From NCBI GenBank assembly GCA_014904985.1, contig MU128926.1, forward strand, positions 372,110-436,109: 64,000 nt of DNA, in the 5' to 3' direction. Positions 48,842 to 64,000 of this stretch are shown here, one piece after another (position 1 is the stretch's first letter; every line of letters begins with the position of its first letter). The translations under genes and the position numbers were made by a program. Under the pieces are notes generated by a model. It searched no databases. It saw only the letters and a list, made by a program, of their open reading frames with translations, and was not told the DNA's origin. This DNA comes from Hydnum rufescens UP504. Its lineage: Eukaryota; Basidiomycota; Agaricomycetes; Cantharellales; Hydnaceae.

Positions 48842-49774
48842 AGATCATGTTCCAGACTCCTTCCCAGTCATTGTGTGGCTTCCCTCACAGTTAGTCTCCA
48901 CATATAGTAGTCAAGTCCTAAATCCGAGTTTTGGATCTGATGGATTACATAATACATTGTGAAATAATGGCGGAAATTAACTAAAACCCGATCATCTATG
49001 CCGAAAAAACAATGCGGGTGAAGCCACCACAACAACTGGCACCATTGTTGTTTGTGTCGAAGTTTGTTTACATCGGATACAAAATTAAGTCTGGATTTCT
49101 GTTCCCCACCTATGCACACACTTCTGACAACATCATATTCATGGACCCTCTGCCCACTACTGAAGATATCCAGTTTCACTTGGCAGCCAACTATTGTCTC
49201 CCAGCTTGTCTTTCACAGGCAGAAAATTGTCACTGGGATCAGAAGCAAGCAGGCTTATAAGGAGATTCCACAGAGCCAGGGTATCCCTTTCGAGTTTTGA
49301 AGACAGTTTCATGTACAAAAATTCATGGATTTGTTCACTGTGTAAGTGCGAGGCATTGAAGCGGAGTCCAAATTGTGGACCTGAAATCTGGTGGACGTCC
49401 GAGGTGTATACAGTAAGTGGCTCCCCAGCAGGGCCGACCAAAAAGAGGCTATTAAAATTTTCATGCAATGATACTAAAATGGTATCGAGAGCAGTCAAGG
49501 TGCATAGGCGGGGAACGGAAATCCGGACTTAATTTTGTATCCGATGTAAACAAACTTCGACACAAACAACAATGGTGCCAGTCGTTGTGGTGGCTTCCCC
49601 GCGTTGTGTTTTCGGCATAGATAATCGGGTTTTAGTTAATTTCCGCCATTATTTCATAATGTATTATGTAATCCATCGGATCCAAAACTCGGATTTAGGA
49701 CTTGACTACTATATGTGGAGACTAACCGCGAGGGAAGCCACACAACGACTGGGAAGGAGTCTGATCAGGTTCCC
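48842..49774. repeat. Fold-back element with ~280-bp inverted arms
   Basis: The arm at 48842-49121 is repeated in reverse at 49499-49774. The 377-base centre carries an open minus-strand frame (49157-49498; HSEQIHEFLYMKLSSKLERD, TLALWNLLISLL) of unknown identity. Similar words to the centre reappear at about 49995-50050 (TTCTGACAAC, CATGGAC/CATTGGAC). Confidence 0.85.
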
Positions 49775-50248
49775 AATTTTTGTTGGAAGTAGGCAACTCC
49801 CCCTCGATTATGTAATACATTGTATATAGCCTCAGGATTCCGCACCAATCCCAGTTGCTGCTCCTGCCCCCTATCTACCCATCCGCTGGTCTTCAACTGG
49901 TCAAGTGCTGGGCTGCGATTTGAAGTGGCAGTGCCACGCCGCATTAGTCATCAGAATTGGAATTGTTTGGCATCCTCGCTTGCCCTCTCCATCCACCATC
50001 TTCTGACAACCTTGTTCCATTGGACTCTGTGTGCCCTCAATTTTCCTCCAGATTTAGCGCCCTTCCGGAAGAATCCGGATTTCGAATTCAGAAGTGCACA
50101 CTTTTTGCCTTGGATTCAACGTAAACCAACAAGATGCCTGGACTTCCTTATCCTGACCCTAGGACAAGGTCAAAGCGCCCATTGAGGGCTCTGTCGCGCC
50201 ATGAGTCGTGAGCCAAGCATTTGTCTTATTGCTTGAGTGGAATGATGA
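49775..50248. other. Spacer before MSC2
   Basis: Contains a diverged copy of part of the fold-back centre and the probable MSC2 promoter or first exon. No start codon in the MSC2 frame was found here. Confidence 0.4.
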
Positions 50249-53395
<3,147 letters not shown>

Positions 53396-53637
53396 CGTAT
53401 TGGTAGCAATATCTGGGGGGAGGAGCATTAAGGAATCTGGACTTTAATTGGGATAGTGATTAACATCTTCCCGGGCTGTAAGAAAAATACTGTGAACGGA
53501 GTAAGGAATTGTCGGACGAACAATCTAAGGTCGAGACCGTTAACACATCCAGAAAATGCATAAATAACATGATGGCTCAGTGGTCAGAAGCCAAACAGCT
53601 ACAAGTCAAAAAGCAAAGGGTTAGTCGGCCCTTTGGG

Positions 53638-56600
53638 TTATGCAGAGAAGAGCCTTGAATTCACCATCTTAATGTCGTTCACATGCATACGCTTTGGGAT
53701 TTTTGGAACACCTCCTTCGCCGAGCGCAGCGTCAGCGAGGCCCTGCTTCGCTTTCTGCAACGCTAGGATCCTCTGTTCTACAGTCCCTGCAACCACAAGG
53801 CGCTTCACGTGGACAGGCTTCATTTGGCCGAGGCGGTGGCAGCGGTCAATAGCCTAGGATGAAGTTTCATGCGTTAGAACGTGGTTCGTTAGCTGTCCAA
53901 ACCATCCACATACCTGCATTTCAGTAGCACTGTTCCATGCCAAGTCAAGACATATCATCCTGTTCGCTTCAGTAAGATTGAGCCCGACCCCACCACATTT
54001 CAAACTGAGAGAGAATCCACCATGAGACTCATCTGCGCGAGAGGAAGAGAAACACTACATTTACCTTATGATAAGGATCTTCGGGCCTCTGGGCTTCTTA
54101 AAATGTTTAATTGTTTCATCACGCATGGTACGAGACATTTTCCCATCATATCGAAGCGTCTGTATATTATAACGATCGAAGAGCTCGACGACCACTGAGA
54201 CGTTAGGTTCAGAGGCATTGAAATAGGAGAGATATGGAGATACGAACTATCGATCATTGATGTCCATTGGCTGTAACATATGATCTTGTCATCGGGCGCT
54301 TCTTCATTCCATTGTTTGATGAGTTCCACCTGCGTCTCAACAGATTTAGCTGGCAGATACAGAAAAAGACGGGTCATAATAGCACACCATCCGAATCATC
54401 TTGGTGCTTGGTTCCCAGTTCTCATCCAGGTCCAACTTGTTCGGATCCGGAACCTCTGGCTCGACTTTGACCTTCTCTTTGCCTTTGCCTTTGCTTTTGA
54501 TGGTGAAGATATCCAGGATGTTGTCATCGTCATCACTATCGCTGGTCAAACCACGAGAACGGACTGATTTTTGCATTTCTTCCAATTCCTTAGATGTGGG
54601 CTCGAACGCGGAAGCTTTGTAAATGTGCTTCTTGTCTAGCAAGCTCTTGTCAACAATCAGTAACAATAAAGTACAACTGTGAGTCTTACCAATGGGTTGA
54701 CGGCAGACAGGGCAAGGTCGGGCATTCCCCATAGCGGCTTGGTCATTCGCTTGATTGACGGCCTCATCCCTGTCAGAAAGAATATTCTCAGTTGCCAAGC
54801 TCACGACACAGATGAAACAACCCACTGTGGTTGCTGTGGTGCAGACTTAAGCACATCTTCGATACACTCTATCCCAGAGAAATATGATTCAATTTTCCAT
54901 CCCAGCGGGTCATTCCCACCAGCAACATTTACCGGTACAAAAACGATGACCGCAAGCAGTCACACAGCAGGTCGCATTGTTGAAAGCTGTAGGATTCATG
55001 GTGCGACGAGAGACCGTTAATAGGCTAGGAGGAAGAGCTTACCATCGAAACATATTGGGCAATCCTCTTCCTGCTCATCGTCGGCCGTTTCACTGCCCTC
55101 GGGGTCGGCCTCAGCCTTAAGCCGAGCGAATGCTATGCGTCGAAATCTAATGAATGGCTAGTCAGCAAGTCCAAGCAGCAACGGGTGGGCAAGTTCGCAC
55201 TTGGCGCAGGTCTGATGAGCGCAAAACTAGCTGAGTGGATTCAAAACTATGGGCCACGAAATGCAACTCACGTCCTCTACGAATTTCGGGCCAACATCTC
55301 GGGTGGCTCTTTTGAGTATAGTCCCGGGATCGTTGCCTGCTAGAGGATCCTCTCTAGGGTTTGCTTCTTCATCATCTTCCTCGACGACGCCGTCACCTTC
55401 CTCGCCTTGTCCAGCCTATGTTCGGATAGGTATCAATACGACTCCCTACAACTATTGGATCCAGTGCATACTAACCGCAACAAGCAGAGGATGGTTGCAA
55501 GCCTGACGGAGGCGCAACAACATAACCTAGAGGTACGTGGGAATAATCCTGGGGTATCCGTTTCAATAGACGAACTCACTAGGATCACAGCATAGTTCTT
55601 CATAACGGTACCAGCCTTGATAAACTTGTTGACTTTGATTCTCTCTCTTGCTTCGATAGATTCGTAAATCTATTACGATGCATTAGATACGGCGGTTGTC
55701 AATTACACATGGCATAATACCTTGCGCTCAGCGGGGCTAAAATCAAGTTGGAGGATCTCGATGTCTTTGTCCACGAGGTGTAGGATCTGTTTCCCTTCCT
55801 AAAGGAGAAAGAGTTGCCTAAATGACTGGTGGGTGGCAATCCACATTGCAGGTATAACGCATACTACGACAGAGTTCTTGGTGCGTCGCAAGAGGACTTT
55901 CTTGAGCAAAGCTTGTGCGCGGCGGCCTAAGGAAGACATGCATGTCAACAACATGAATAGCCGTCATGGGAATTAAGTCATGCAAACCTGCCAGTTCGGG
56001 CTCCCTCTTTTGGGCCCTGCCAATTCGTTCGTTGAATTCCTTCCAGTCGTTGAATGGTCTATATCCTAGATAGACGGGCTCAGTGGGTAGGATAGGGCAA
56101 AGTTTTTGATGAAAGGCATACTTAAGTATCGTAGGAACGCGTAGAGATCAACGAGGCTCTGAGAAACATGCAAGGCCATCAGACTCAATTGGCGAGAGAT
56201 GACCACGAGACAGACATTGGTGACTGGCGTCCCCGTTAAGCACCACCTTGTCTCAGAATCAAGCAGGGCCACACAGACGGATCCCCGTGTATTCCTGAAG
56301 ACAATACGAAGGTAGCTAATGTGAGGACAAGACGCATACGCCAATCCGCTTACCTGTTTCGAATGATCTGCGCCTCATCCAAGACAACCCGCTACACTCA
56401 AAATATCAGAAGCATTCAAAATCGCAAAACACGGATTGACGTACGTGCCAAGCAGTACGACCTAACGGACCCGTCCTAAGGTAAGACGTCGAGGTAAGCC
56501 ATCATGCCAGACTAACATCATTTAAATATGTACGGCTTATCCCAGTCATCCTCATCATCCTCGCCAACGAGGAAATCATCATTCTTTTTTTTTTTCTTCT

Positions 56601-59211
56601 TTGGGAAGTCGCCGCACAAAGTGGTGTAGGTAGTAATGACAATCTGTGGCCATAGAAAACAAGGGTCATTAGAATGCCCAATGGAAATGAAATGTATTAT
56701 GCGGCAGAGATCGTTAGGATGCTCACGTCGAACTTGCGAACATCTTTCATAGTTTTCAGTTTGTGAGATCCATGATGAATGTGTACTCTGAGAAGGTCAT
56801 CTTCGGTCTTGGTCTCAATTTCGGACTTCCACTAATGAGCAATCGAGTGAATAAGAGGAAGAACGGAAAGGAACAGAGACACAGGAAGGGCAAGGGGGGG
56901 CCTACTTGTTGCAGAAGCGCCCCCGGTGCTATGATAAGGGTCCATGACGGCTTTCATCCCGAGGCTTCAAATTCTTTACCATCGTAGCAATGGTCTGCAC
57001 CTAGATTTGAGGAAGGGTTGTGACATGAACCATGATCATAGTCCCTGTGTGAGGGACATACTGTTTTGCCCAATCCCATCTGTACACGAACTAAATGAGT
57101 GACATGACGACACAAAGTGCACCAAAGTTGTTACAACTCACGTCATCGGCGAGCACACCTCCCTTTATCCTACTGTTTTCTTGGGCGACCATCCTAGGAT
57201 GCAGCAGTCCAACTTGGCATGATACCAATGAACATATAAACCATAGATGACTAACCAATCCACGCCAATGAGCTGATGGGGCATGAGTTTGATCTCCATT
57301 CCCGGGATCTTGCCCTCGGGAGATGTGAGGCCTAGGTCGGTCGCCGCCTTCTGAATCGTAGGCATATCTTCGAAATCTTCCATGGCGTTTAAAAAAAATT
57401 CCTTTATCCTGAGACGAAGCCGTCAATTATGTGAGTCGATCCGTCCCGATTAAAGCATCCGGACGAGAGAAAGGGATTGGGATAAAACAGTACTCAACTG
57501 CTGCTGGTGGTCCGGTCCGCCGCGATCTATGCTTCTCAGAGGACCAGCCTCGTCATAATTCAAATGGAAACCGCTCTTGCCTAACCAATGCTCTACGGGA
57601 ACTGGAGCACCACCGTTTTCTAACGCATTTTGAGCGACAGGAATCGGTGGATTAAAATTTGGTATCGTTCCAGGGACTGCTTGACCCAGGGGATTATAAT
57701 ATGGGTTGAGCTGTGGCGGGAGATCGTAACCAGCGTATGGATCTCCGAGCTCTTGTTTACCGGGCCACGCGCCGGGGACGTGTGGCTCATTCTTCACCCT
57801 TGCGTATCCGCCAACGGCGACCTCTTCGATCTTGGCCCGCTTTGGGGGAGTGATAACGGATGCCGACAGGTTAACGTATTCGCCGAACGGATCATATGAG
57901 GACCCGACACTGATGTGGTATGGGCGCTTGCGCTGATTGTCAACTACGGAATTCTTCCAAGACGTGGTGGGGCCTGTAGAAGAGACCTGACCTTGGGAGG
58001 GATGGGCCAAGTCAATGTCCAACAGATTCTGGGGCTTGTATTCTCCGGCCTCGTATTTAACGGCGGGTCGTTTCCCTTGGTCATAATATGGACCGACGGG
58101 GACGCTGGTAGAAGGGGTCGAAGGGCCGGCAATCGAATATATAGGATTGGGTTCGTCATCATCCGAAAGTTCAAAAACACCATCACCGAAGCGGGTAGGA
58201 TTCCTGGCGAATGGGGCTGGGCGATTGGAAAGAAGACTAGGACTATGAGCGTGCATCCTGCCATTGACTTTGGAAAGACCGCGTGGAGTCACAGAGCTAG
58301 AAAGCAGTCGGATCTCATCCTCGTACACCTTAGGCTCAAATTTTGGTTGGAGCTCGGCACGATATTGAGGTATAAATTGGATATCCTCGTCGTCATCAGA
58401 TATCTCGATGACAACTTCTTCTCCATCAGGATAGAGAATGGTTTGCTTCTTCTTGCCTCCATTCTGGTGTTCGATGGAATTGGATGCGGATACAGTGGCA
58501 CGGGCCAGAGCCTCGATCGCGGGCCTCAAGTCTTTGTCGCCATCGTCTTCATATAGATCGCGAAATTCAAGTCTATTATCATCGGTCATAGGCTCTGTCG
58601 ATTCCAGTTTGACCGCACGACCACGAAGTTCCGTGGGATTTTGAAGTGCCTCATCGCAGCAAAAGTTTCAGGATACCAGTCAGAACGTAAGATGAATATC
58701 ATACCTCCTGTCTCTTTCTTTCTGCACTATTCCGTTTGTGGGCTGATGTGGATATATGCGCCTATACGAGACGATAGAAACAGTTGAACACAGGATTACG
58801 CGTGTTTGAGCGAAGAAGACGCCAGTTACCTTCCAAGGGTCCAGCCCGGCGAACTGGTAGAAGATACCTCCATCATCCAGGAGAGACGTACCGCACAATA
58901 TGTCGTCCCAACAATCCATACAGGTAGCGGTACCACCTACCCGGAAGAAGAATCAATATCATCTGAGACACGGCGCCTAGAGATGGTGGTACCTTGGTCC
59001 TCCAGACGCATGAGAAAGTTCATTTCGTCGGGGTATTTCTGTCCATGCGAGGAAAGAGCTCCAAGGTAATCACCAGGGAGAGGTCTCTGGAATTGGGGGG
59101 CGATAAGCATTGGACTGCACTAGGCGAACGTGAGGGATGGTTACACACCGTATCATTGATATCTCTGCTGAGGGTTCTAAGCGCGATACGTCGCACTTCT
59201 TCGCCATTCAT
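53638..59211 (-). CDS. SNF2-family ATPase with RING finger, Uls1/Rad16 type
   Basis: Chromatin or repair translocase and likely ubiquitin ligase. N-terminal exons read [20 protein letters not shown] and [14 protein letters not shown], then a long acidic region at 58589-57450 ([35 protein letters not shown]). The ATPase core begins [16 protein letters not shown], then GGVLADD joins MGLGKT across an intron; the Walker B box is [12 protein letters not shown] and [13 protein letters not shown] follows. A C3HC4-like RING is spread over exons (CPICFD-type start near 55040, [11 protein letters not shown] at about 54700). The helicase C lobe ends with [27 protein letters not shown] and [19 protein letters not shown], stop at 53638. 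There is no HIRAN domain, so it is not a second RAD5. ULS1 is the closest guess; Rad16 is the alternative. Intron density is high. Confidence 0.8.
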
Positions 59212-61002
59212 TTCAGGGATGGCACGAAGAGATGGAGGAAGGGATGAGCTGCTAGTTTATGTCGAGGTATATACGAAGGTTCAAGTTCTGTGGCTGAATT
59301 GACTCAAGCGCTCAACGGCACTTGCCGGCTTGAGCCGGTTCTACGAGGCTGGTCGCCGCGCGGGCTCGCTTAGTGGAGGCTTGAGAACAATCGCTGCGGC
59401 TGTGAAACCGCTACCCGCGGACGAGTATGCATTAGCTAAGCTCCACCTCTATTCCGCGAGGCAAACCTCTCGGGCAAGGGCGAGGCATACATTCACTTGA
59501 GAGGTGAATAAAAGGGTTGGAAATGAGGCCTCCGCGCGGCTCAGACTAATTATAGTAGTCCATGCGGCCAAAAGAAAGGCATTGGCAGATAATGGGGTTC
59601 CAACACAACGAGCCTTGCGCGATGTTGGGAAAGCAAAGCTGAGAAGCTAAGAGGTCACATTGTGAAGGCTGATTGTAATGTAGGTGACGGGCAACCACAA
59701 GTCATCAGTGCTATTCTAAACAGAGCAGACTTGTTCTTTCTCAGGGCCATAGTGGGCAGTAAAGGGTACATCTAGGATTCAAGGCTTTATAAAGAAATAA
59801 CGGAAATTCCAGCTTGTTGGCCTTTGATTGCATCAGATGCCATCAATTTTTTGGGGATCAGTGTACTTCCAAAGGGTAGGGGAAAGTCCCTTATTGCTGA
59901 TGTGCTCTCCCTGAGAAATAGGCATCTTAGGCAATTGAGACATGAGGGAGTTTGTCTTGGGTGGGCAGGTCACACAAAAGTCAGATATATTGTATAACTC
60001 CAGAGGAGGCCTTTAACACAAAATTGGGGACCTAACAGTGCAGATGTCACGCTCTGCGTGACCGCTGCCTAGAGAGACTAATAATACACCATCCTCAGGC
60101 TGGTGATGCTATGCCATCCGGATCTATCGCATTCTAGTTTTTCTGTCGCACCACTGGCTACTCAGAACATTGATGGCCTGAGTCCTCGAGCATTGCGATA
60201 ACTCAAGGACCAAGCACAACAGTAACTCTGAACCTCGATCCGTATCTGCAACATACAAGATGCACGCAAGGGCTCTGGACACCATTTACACTGTTTGTGG
60301 TCATAAAGAGAGTACACCAGTCAATCCGTTGTGTCCTACCCTTGATATGGATGCCGCTGATACTTCGGAGCTCCACATTCCAATAGAGGATCTGCTGCGA
60401 TCTGGCCAGCCAGCCTGTAGTGGCTTCTTACATCAAACATGGTCTGGGTTGATGAAGTCCTTTTTTTATGAAGGATGTTGGCCAAGTTGTCTGCGAAGCT
60501 GATTTGTGTCTCGGAACATCGTCTCCAGTGTGTATACTCGGCCATGTGTCAACCGCTGTATCCCTGATCAGATTATTGATTATGCGTATATTCATTTGGG
60601 TTTGACATGATGGACTAGGCGTCTCCAGCTGCTGGGTTGTTCGCGTACGATCTCCGATAACGGTGGAACAGTCGCGGTATGCAACATTGAATCCAGTGAA
60701 AGCGGCAAGATTTTTTGCCCGTATGAAGAACCGGAATAGATCACGATTCTTCAGCTTATAAAGTCTCGCCTGCGATGTTTGAGTCCTTTACTGTATTGGA
60801 CCCAGTGGGGTCTCAACAGGATTAATTTCACCGTGGGTACGACTTACGCTGCGCCTTGACATGACGATGCTATGGCAATAATGTTCACGATGAAGTCTCT
60901 CCCTCCGACTGGATCACTTTTATACGACAGTACAATACATCCGTATGCAGGGGTCACCATTCACCAGTTGCTAGTCACTTCAGTCGAAGGAATCAAACGA
61001 AA
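59212..61002. other. Gene-poor 1.8-kb spacer
   Basis: No supported gene. An open plus-strand stretch at about 59815-59995 (SDAINFLGISVLPKGRGKSL) looks like a transposon remnant but matches nothing I recognise. A GTCACGCTCTGCGTGAC palindrome lies at about 60046. The left end holds the promoter of the SNF2 gene. Confidence 0.4.
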
Positions 61003-62308
61003 TTACAACCCTTGCTCCACGATTCCACGACGTGGTATGCCCTGATCCTCCTCTTCCAGTCTTAAGGCCTGTTCGAGAATATCTTCTTCATCGGGAGGAA
61101 TACTGGGTTGTGCCGTGCCGTACGCTAAGCGCTGTATTACGATCGCTATGTTATTCAAAAATAAAAAGGATATGAGTAGCGTGGTTGGCGTGCCCAGGTT
61201 GTTAACCAATGGGCGAGCTTGACCAGGAGGAAAGAGGACGAACCTGCATCGATGGAGACCTGGAATATGGCACAGATCTACACTAGGATCGAATGGGTTA
61301 GCGAATTACAGAAACCAGTATTGGATGGTATAAAGAATTGACTATAAATTGCAGTGGCGCTTTTTGAAGGATAAAATATCCAGTCCTGCGAGGCATGCGA
61401 TGTCAGCATGTAACTGTGCGAACCAAATGGTGAGAGTGAAGTCGGCACGAACTTGAAAGAGTCTCCTGCGACCCAACCTATTAGAGTCGATGCGCGGAAG
61501 CCATATAGGGAGCGTTGTCTGTAGTTGCTTAATAATTGTGGGAGTGGAAGGGTGCTTTCAAGACCTAGCGCGAAGTACCCAATGACGTCCACGAAGAAGG
61601 CTATTCGACCAAATATGAGAATGAGAATGGTCATGACAATTCTATAAAGGGAAGCCTTAAGTGAGCGTGCATATAGATGATTAAAGAAGCCATATTCACA
61701 TGTAGGCGGACAGGAATTCGACGTATTGTGAGTACGTGGGCCATTGCCAGAAGCCGATGACGCGCGATGATTTCCCAATCGATTCAGGATTGCCAGGCGG
61801 CCTGTATCGAATGCAGATATATAGTAAGACGAGCTGGGCGATGATCATCAAGATGGATTGCACCAGCAGGGCTGGAAATAGAATAAATACACCAGATAGT
61901 AATGGTATCGTAGTATAATTCAATCCACATACCAATCTCAAAGTGCTTTCCAATCCAAAAAAAGCAACGAGTGATGTTGGCGATAAGTAAGATGGCGCAA
62001 ACGTCTCTGGAAAAACCAGTGGAGTCTCTGGCCATTCACATTAGATATCCTTCGGCGGGTCAGAACTCTTTCATGTCGAGTGCGCACTTTTTACGTATGA
62101 TAGAGTATACTACGCGGTGGTCATTCGTCAATTATTATAGTGTTGTCTAGACGAACTAGGCAGAGAACAATATATGCACTTTGGTCGGCGTATACGAATG
62201 GAGGAACTACAGCTGGAGGACAAGGATGATTTAAGAAAGGAAGAGTAATGCAGGTAGCAGACACAAACCCATTCCCACAGAAGCCACTGTCGATATCCAT
62301 GTCATCAT
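61003..62308 (-). CDS. ANY1: PQ-loop membrane protein, ANY1/PQLC1 type
   Basis: Multi-pass PQ-loop protein; the yeast relative Any1 acts as a lipid scramblase opposing flippases in endosomes/Golgi. Start at 62308 gives MMTWISTVASVGM, joined after a short exon (PPFVYADQ) to RDSTGFSRDVCAILLIANIT and FFWIGKHFE. Then ALLVQSILMIIAQLVLLYIC, VIGFWQWPTYSQYVEFLSAY, GLESTLPLPQLLSNYRQRS (the second PQ motif) and LYGFRASTLIGWVAGDSFK, all characteristic of the family. The protein ends in an acidic tail EEEDQGIPRRGIVEQGL at 61003. Introns interrupt between almost every helix. Exon 1 is the least certain part. Confidence 0.83.
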
Positions 62309-62530
62309 TGTGATGATTATATTGCTTAGAGGAGAGGCACAGCGGCGAATGGAGAAGCCGAGTCGGCAAATGCCGATTTGCTTCCGTCTCTCGTCACGCC
62401 AGTCTCGTTGTGCGGTCTCGTCTGGGACATTCGCACTGTCTGGGAGGGGAGACTCCAGGAACATTTTCCTAGCCTTACAGGCTGCAACCTTTGTTTCTGT
62501 GATGATTGCTTCTTGCCAGCTTGAGCTTTA
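62309..62530. other. ANY1 upstream region
   Basis: Promoter-side DNA of ANY1. An open minus-strand frame here continues upstream of the chosen start, so the 5' UTR or a longer N-terminus is possible. Confidence 0.4.
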
Positions 62531-62610
62531 GGGCCTGTTCAGATACCCCAGAAACATTTCAAAGAAATGCATTTCTTTGAAATGTTTCTGGGGTATCTGA
62601 ACAGGCCCTT
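62531..62610. repeat. Perfect 80-bp palindrome
   Basis: Two 40-base arms with no spacer, starting AGGGCCTGTTCAGATACCCC and centred on ATGCAT. It could extrude as a cruciform. The GGGCCTGTTC ends resemble the termini of very short inverted-repeat transposons. Confidence 0.9.
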
Positions 62611-63810
62611 AGGCACCTTGTGCTGGTGACTAGTGCTTCTGAGGCCACACCTTCCAATCCTGGTGACCCTGGCTCCTATCCAATTGTGAGTTAAACTGTG
62701 TAATTGTTTTCTCCAACATACCATTATGGGGATGTGGTGTTGGTGCCATCAGTGCAGCTCTGCCCATGGGGGTAGTTCTACATATCAACTCAATGATTAC
62801 ATGTGCAGGAGAGGACTTGATGTTTTCCCATCCCTCAGGGGTGATGCAGACATAATGAGTGAATGAGATCTTGGGCCACCAGCCAGATCATGGAGTTGTT
62901 TGGACAGGGTGCAGCATCATGTGTCTGAACCACTCCTTGCTAGGCTATTGCACAGGGTCCCCACAAGGGAATTTAGGACCTCCCACCCTGCAGGGTTGAA
63001 AACTTGTCCCTGTGACTCATGGGGATAGAAGCTGTGGGATACATGACAGGGTTGAAAAACCTGAGGGAACCCCACAGGATTCCCATGGGACAATATACTC
63101 AATTGGATGGGCTCTTCTAATGACACCCAATGATTAGGGAGACAGTAGCCTGTGATTAAACCTTTGTAGAGTTGTAGCTATGGCAATATGGTTTAGGACA
63201 CAAACAAATAGGTATATCTCCCCTGGGTGTTGAGATGTGATGGGTATCCCATTTGACATTTCTCTTCCCTGATGCACACATTTGTTATTTGCCCCTATTC
63301 CCTATTTGGTTAGCACCACTTATGGCATCCTGTGATCTCAGACCTGAGAAAGGTCTACAGCAGAATCACACAAAGGGTGATATCTGGAGTTTGGAGGAGT
63401 CAAACTGAGAACAAGGATATATACATGAGTGAGAAGAAGTGGAAAATACCTGGAGTTTGGAGGGGTCAAACTCACCTCGGTCAGCCACTTAGAGGGGCCT
63501 CAATAGGTAGGTCAAACTGCATCAAATCAAAAGCCTAATGGGCATCAAAATCCTTTGATATCAAATAATTTCAAGAGGGTGACCTTAGGTCTGTCTGCCC
63601 TGCAGCTCAAATAACACTGTGAATGGAAGCACATGGATATATTTGGCTGGGGGTATCAGGATAGGTCCCGGCAAGCCCGGGAATGCCCCTGAGTGGGTCA
63701 ACAGGCCATATGGGCTTATCAGCAACTATGATTATTTATTTATTATTGTTTATTCTCATGGATAATTATTAATTTATTATTATATATATTATACACATCT
63801 ATGGATGCTG
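62611..63810. other. Repeat-type DNA at right end
   Basis: No gene seen. The phrase GGAGTTTGGAGGRGTCAAAC occurs twice (63388, 63453). AT-rich stretch at 63730-63800. Confidence 0.4.
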
Positions 63811-64000
63811 TGGTTCAGGTTTAAACCTGTGGAACCTGAGTTTAAACCTGAACCTGACCCAGGTCAGGTTCCATTGGGGTCAGGTTTCATTTTATTTTCT
63901 TCAGGTCAGGTTCAGGTTTTGCCCTTGCCCTGAATCCAAAAACCAGTCTGAAACCAGGTTTAAACCTGAACCTGAAAGGTAGGGTGTAGGTTCCATTCCA
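63811..64000. repeat. AACCTG/CAGGTT mixed-orientation repeats
   Basis: CAGGTT and its complement AACCTG alternate, with GGTTTAAACC palindromes and words such as TTTAAACCTGAACCTG repeated. It continues off the right edge. Confidence 0.8.

Overview
The window is eukaryotic nuclear DNA from a filamentous basidiomycete. Genes are split by many short GT-AG introns (about 36-80 nt), stand close together on both strands, and encode fungal-type orthologues (Ggc1, Imp1, Dpb4, Kin1, Rad5, Msc2, Any1). The style of the genes and of the DDE transposase suggests Agaricomycetes, possibly near Rhizoctonia/Ceratobasidiaceae; that placement is inference. Exon joins below come from reading translations across splice sites by eye. 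Gene ends are firm where a stop is named and approximate elsewhere.

The left part (1-33.5 kb) is gene-rich. On the minus strand: farnesyltransferase beta (14-1969), TFIIIB subunit BRF1 (2089-4236), PDX1 vitamin B6 synthase (4551-6483) and a small secreted repeat protein (6699-7322). ESF1 is divergent on plus (7579-9817), followed by a broken VWA-domain gene (about 10.58-11.13 kb) and an aquaporin (11833-13053, plus). Then on minus come IMP1 peptidase (13568-14358), the GTP/GDP carrier GGC1 (14579-15825), RAD5 (16481-20933), PRP46 (about 22193-24038) and a KIN1-type kinase (24236-28373). DPB4 (29384-30361) and a divergent xylulokinase-like gene (30708-33463) follow on plus.

The middle (about 34-50 kb) is a transposon and repeat island with almost no host genes. 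It holds a decayed Helitron helicase on minus, an approximately 140-bp minisatellite, a decayed Helitron Rep domain on plus interrupted by a 25-N assembly gap, a 19-bp hairpin array, several other tandem arrays, an intron-containing DDE transposase pseudogene between 26-bp inverted repeats, and a long fold-back element whose arms differ almost only at CpG sites.

The right part resumes with the zinc transporter MSC2 (about 50.25-53.4 kb, plus), a second SNF2-RING ATPase of Uls1/Rad16 type (53638-59211, minus) and the PQ-loop protein ANY1 (61003-62308, minus). It ends in repeat DNA with a perfect 80-bp palindrome.

Most genes are unrelated housekeeping functions and do not form a pathway or a biosynthetic cluster. 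The most interesting item is the 145-residue secreted protein at 6699-7322. It has a signal peptide, two copies of a 21-residue repeat separated by Lys-Arg sites, and an intron splitting each repeat at the same Gln codon. It looks like a kexin-processed peptide precursor made by exon duplication.
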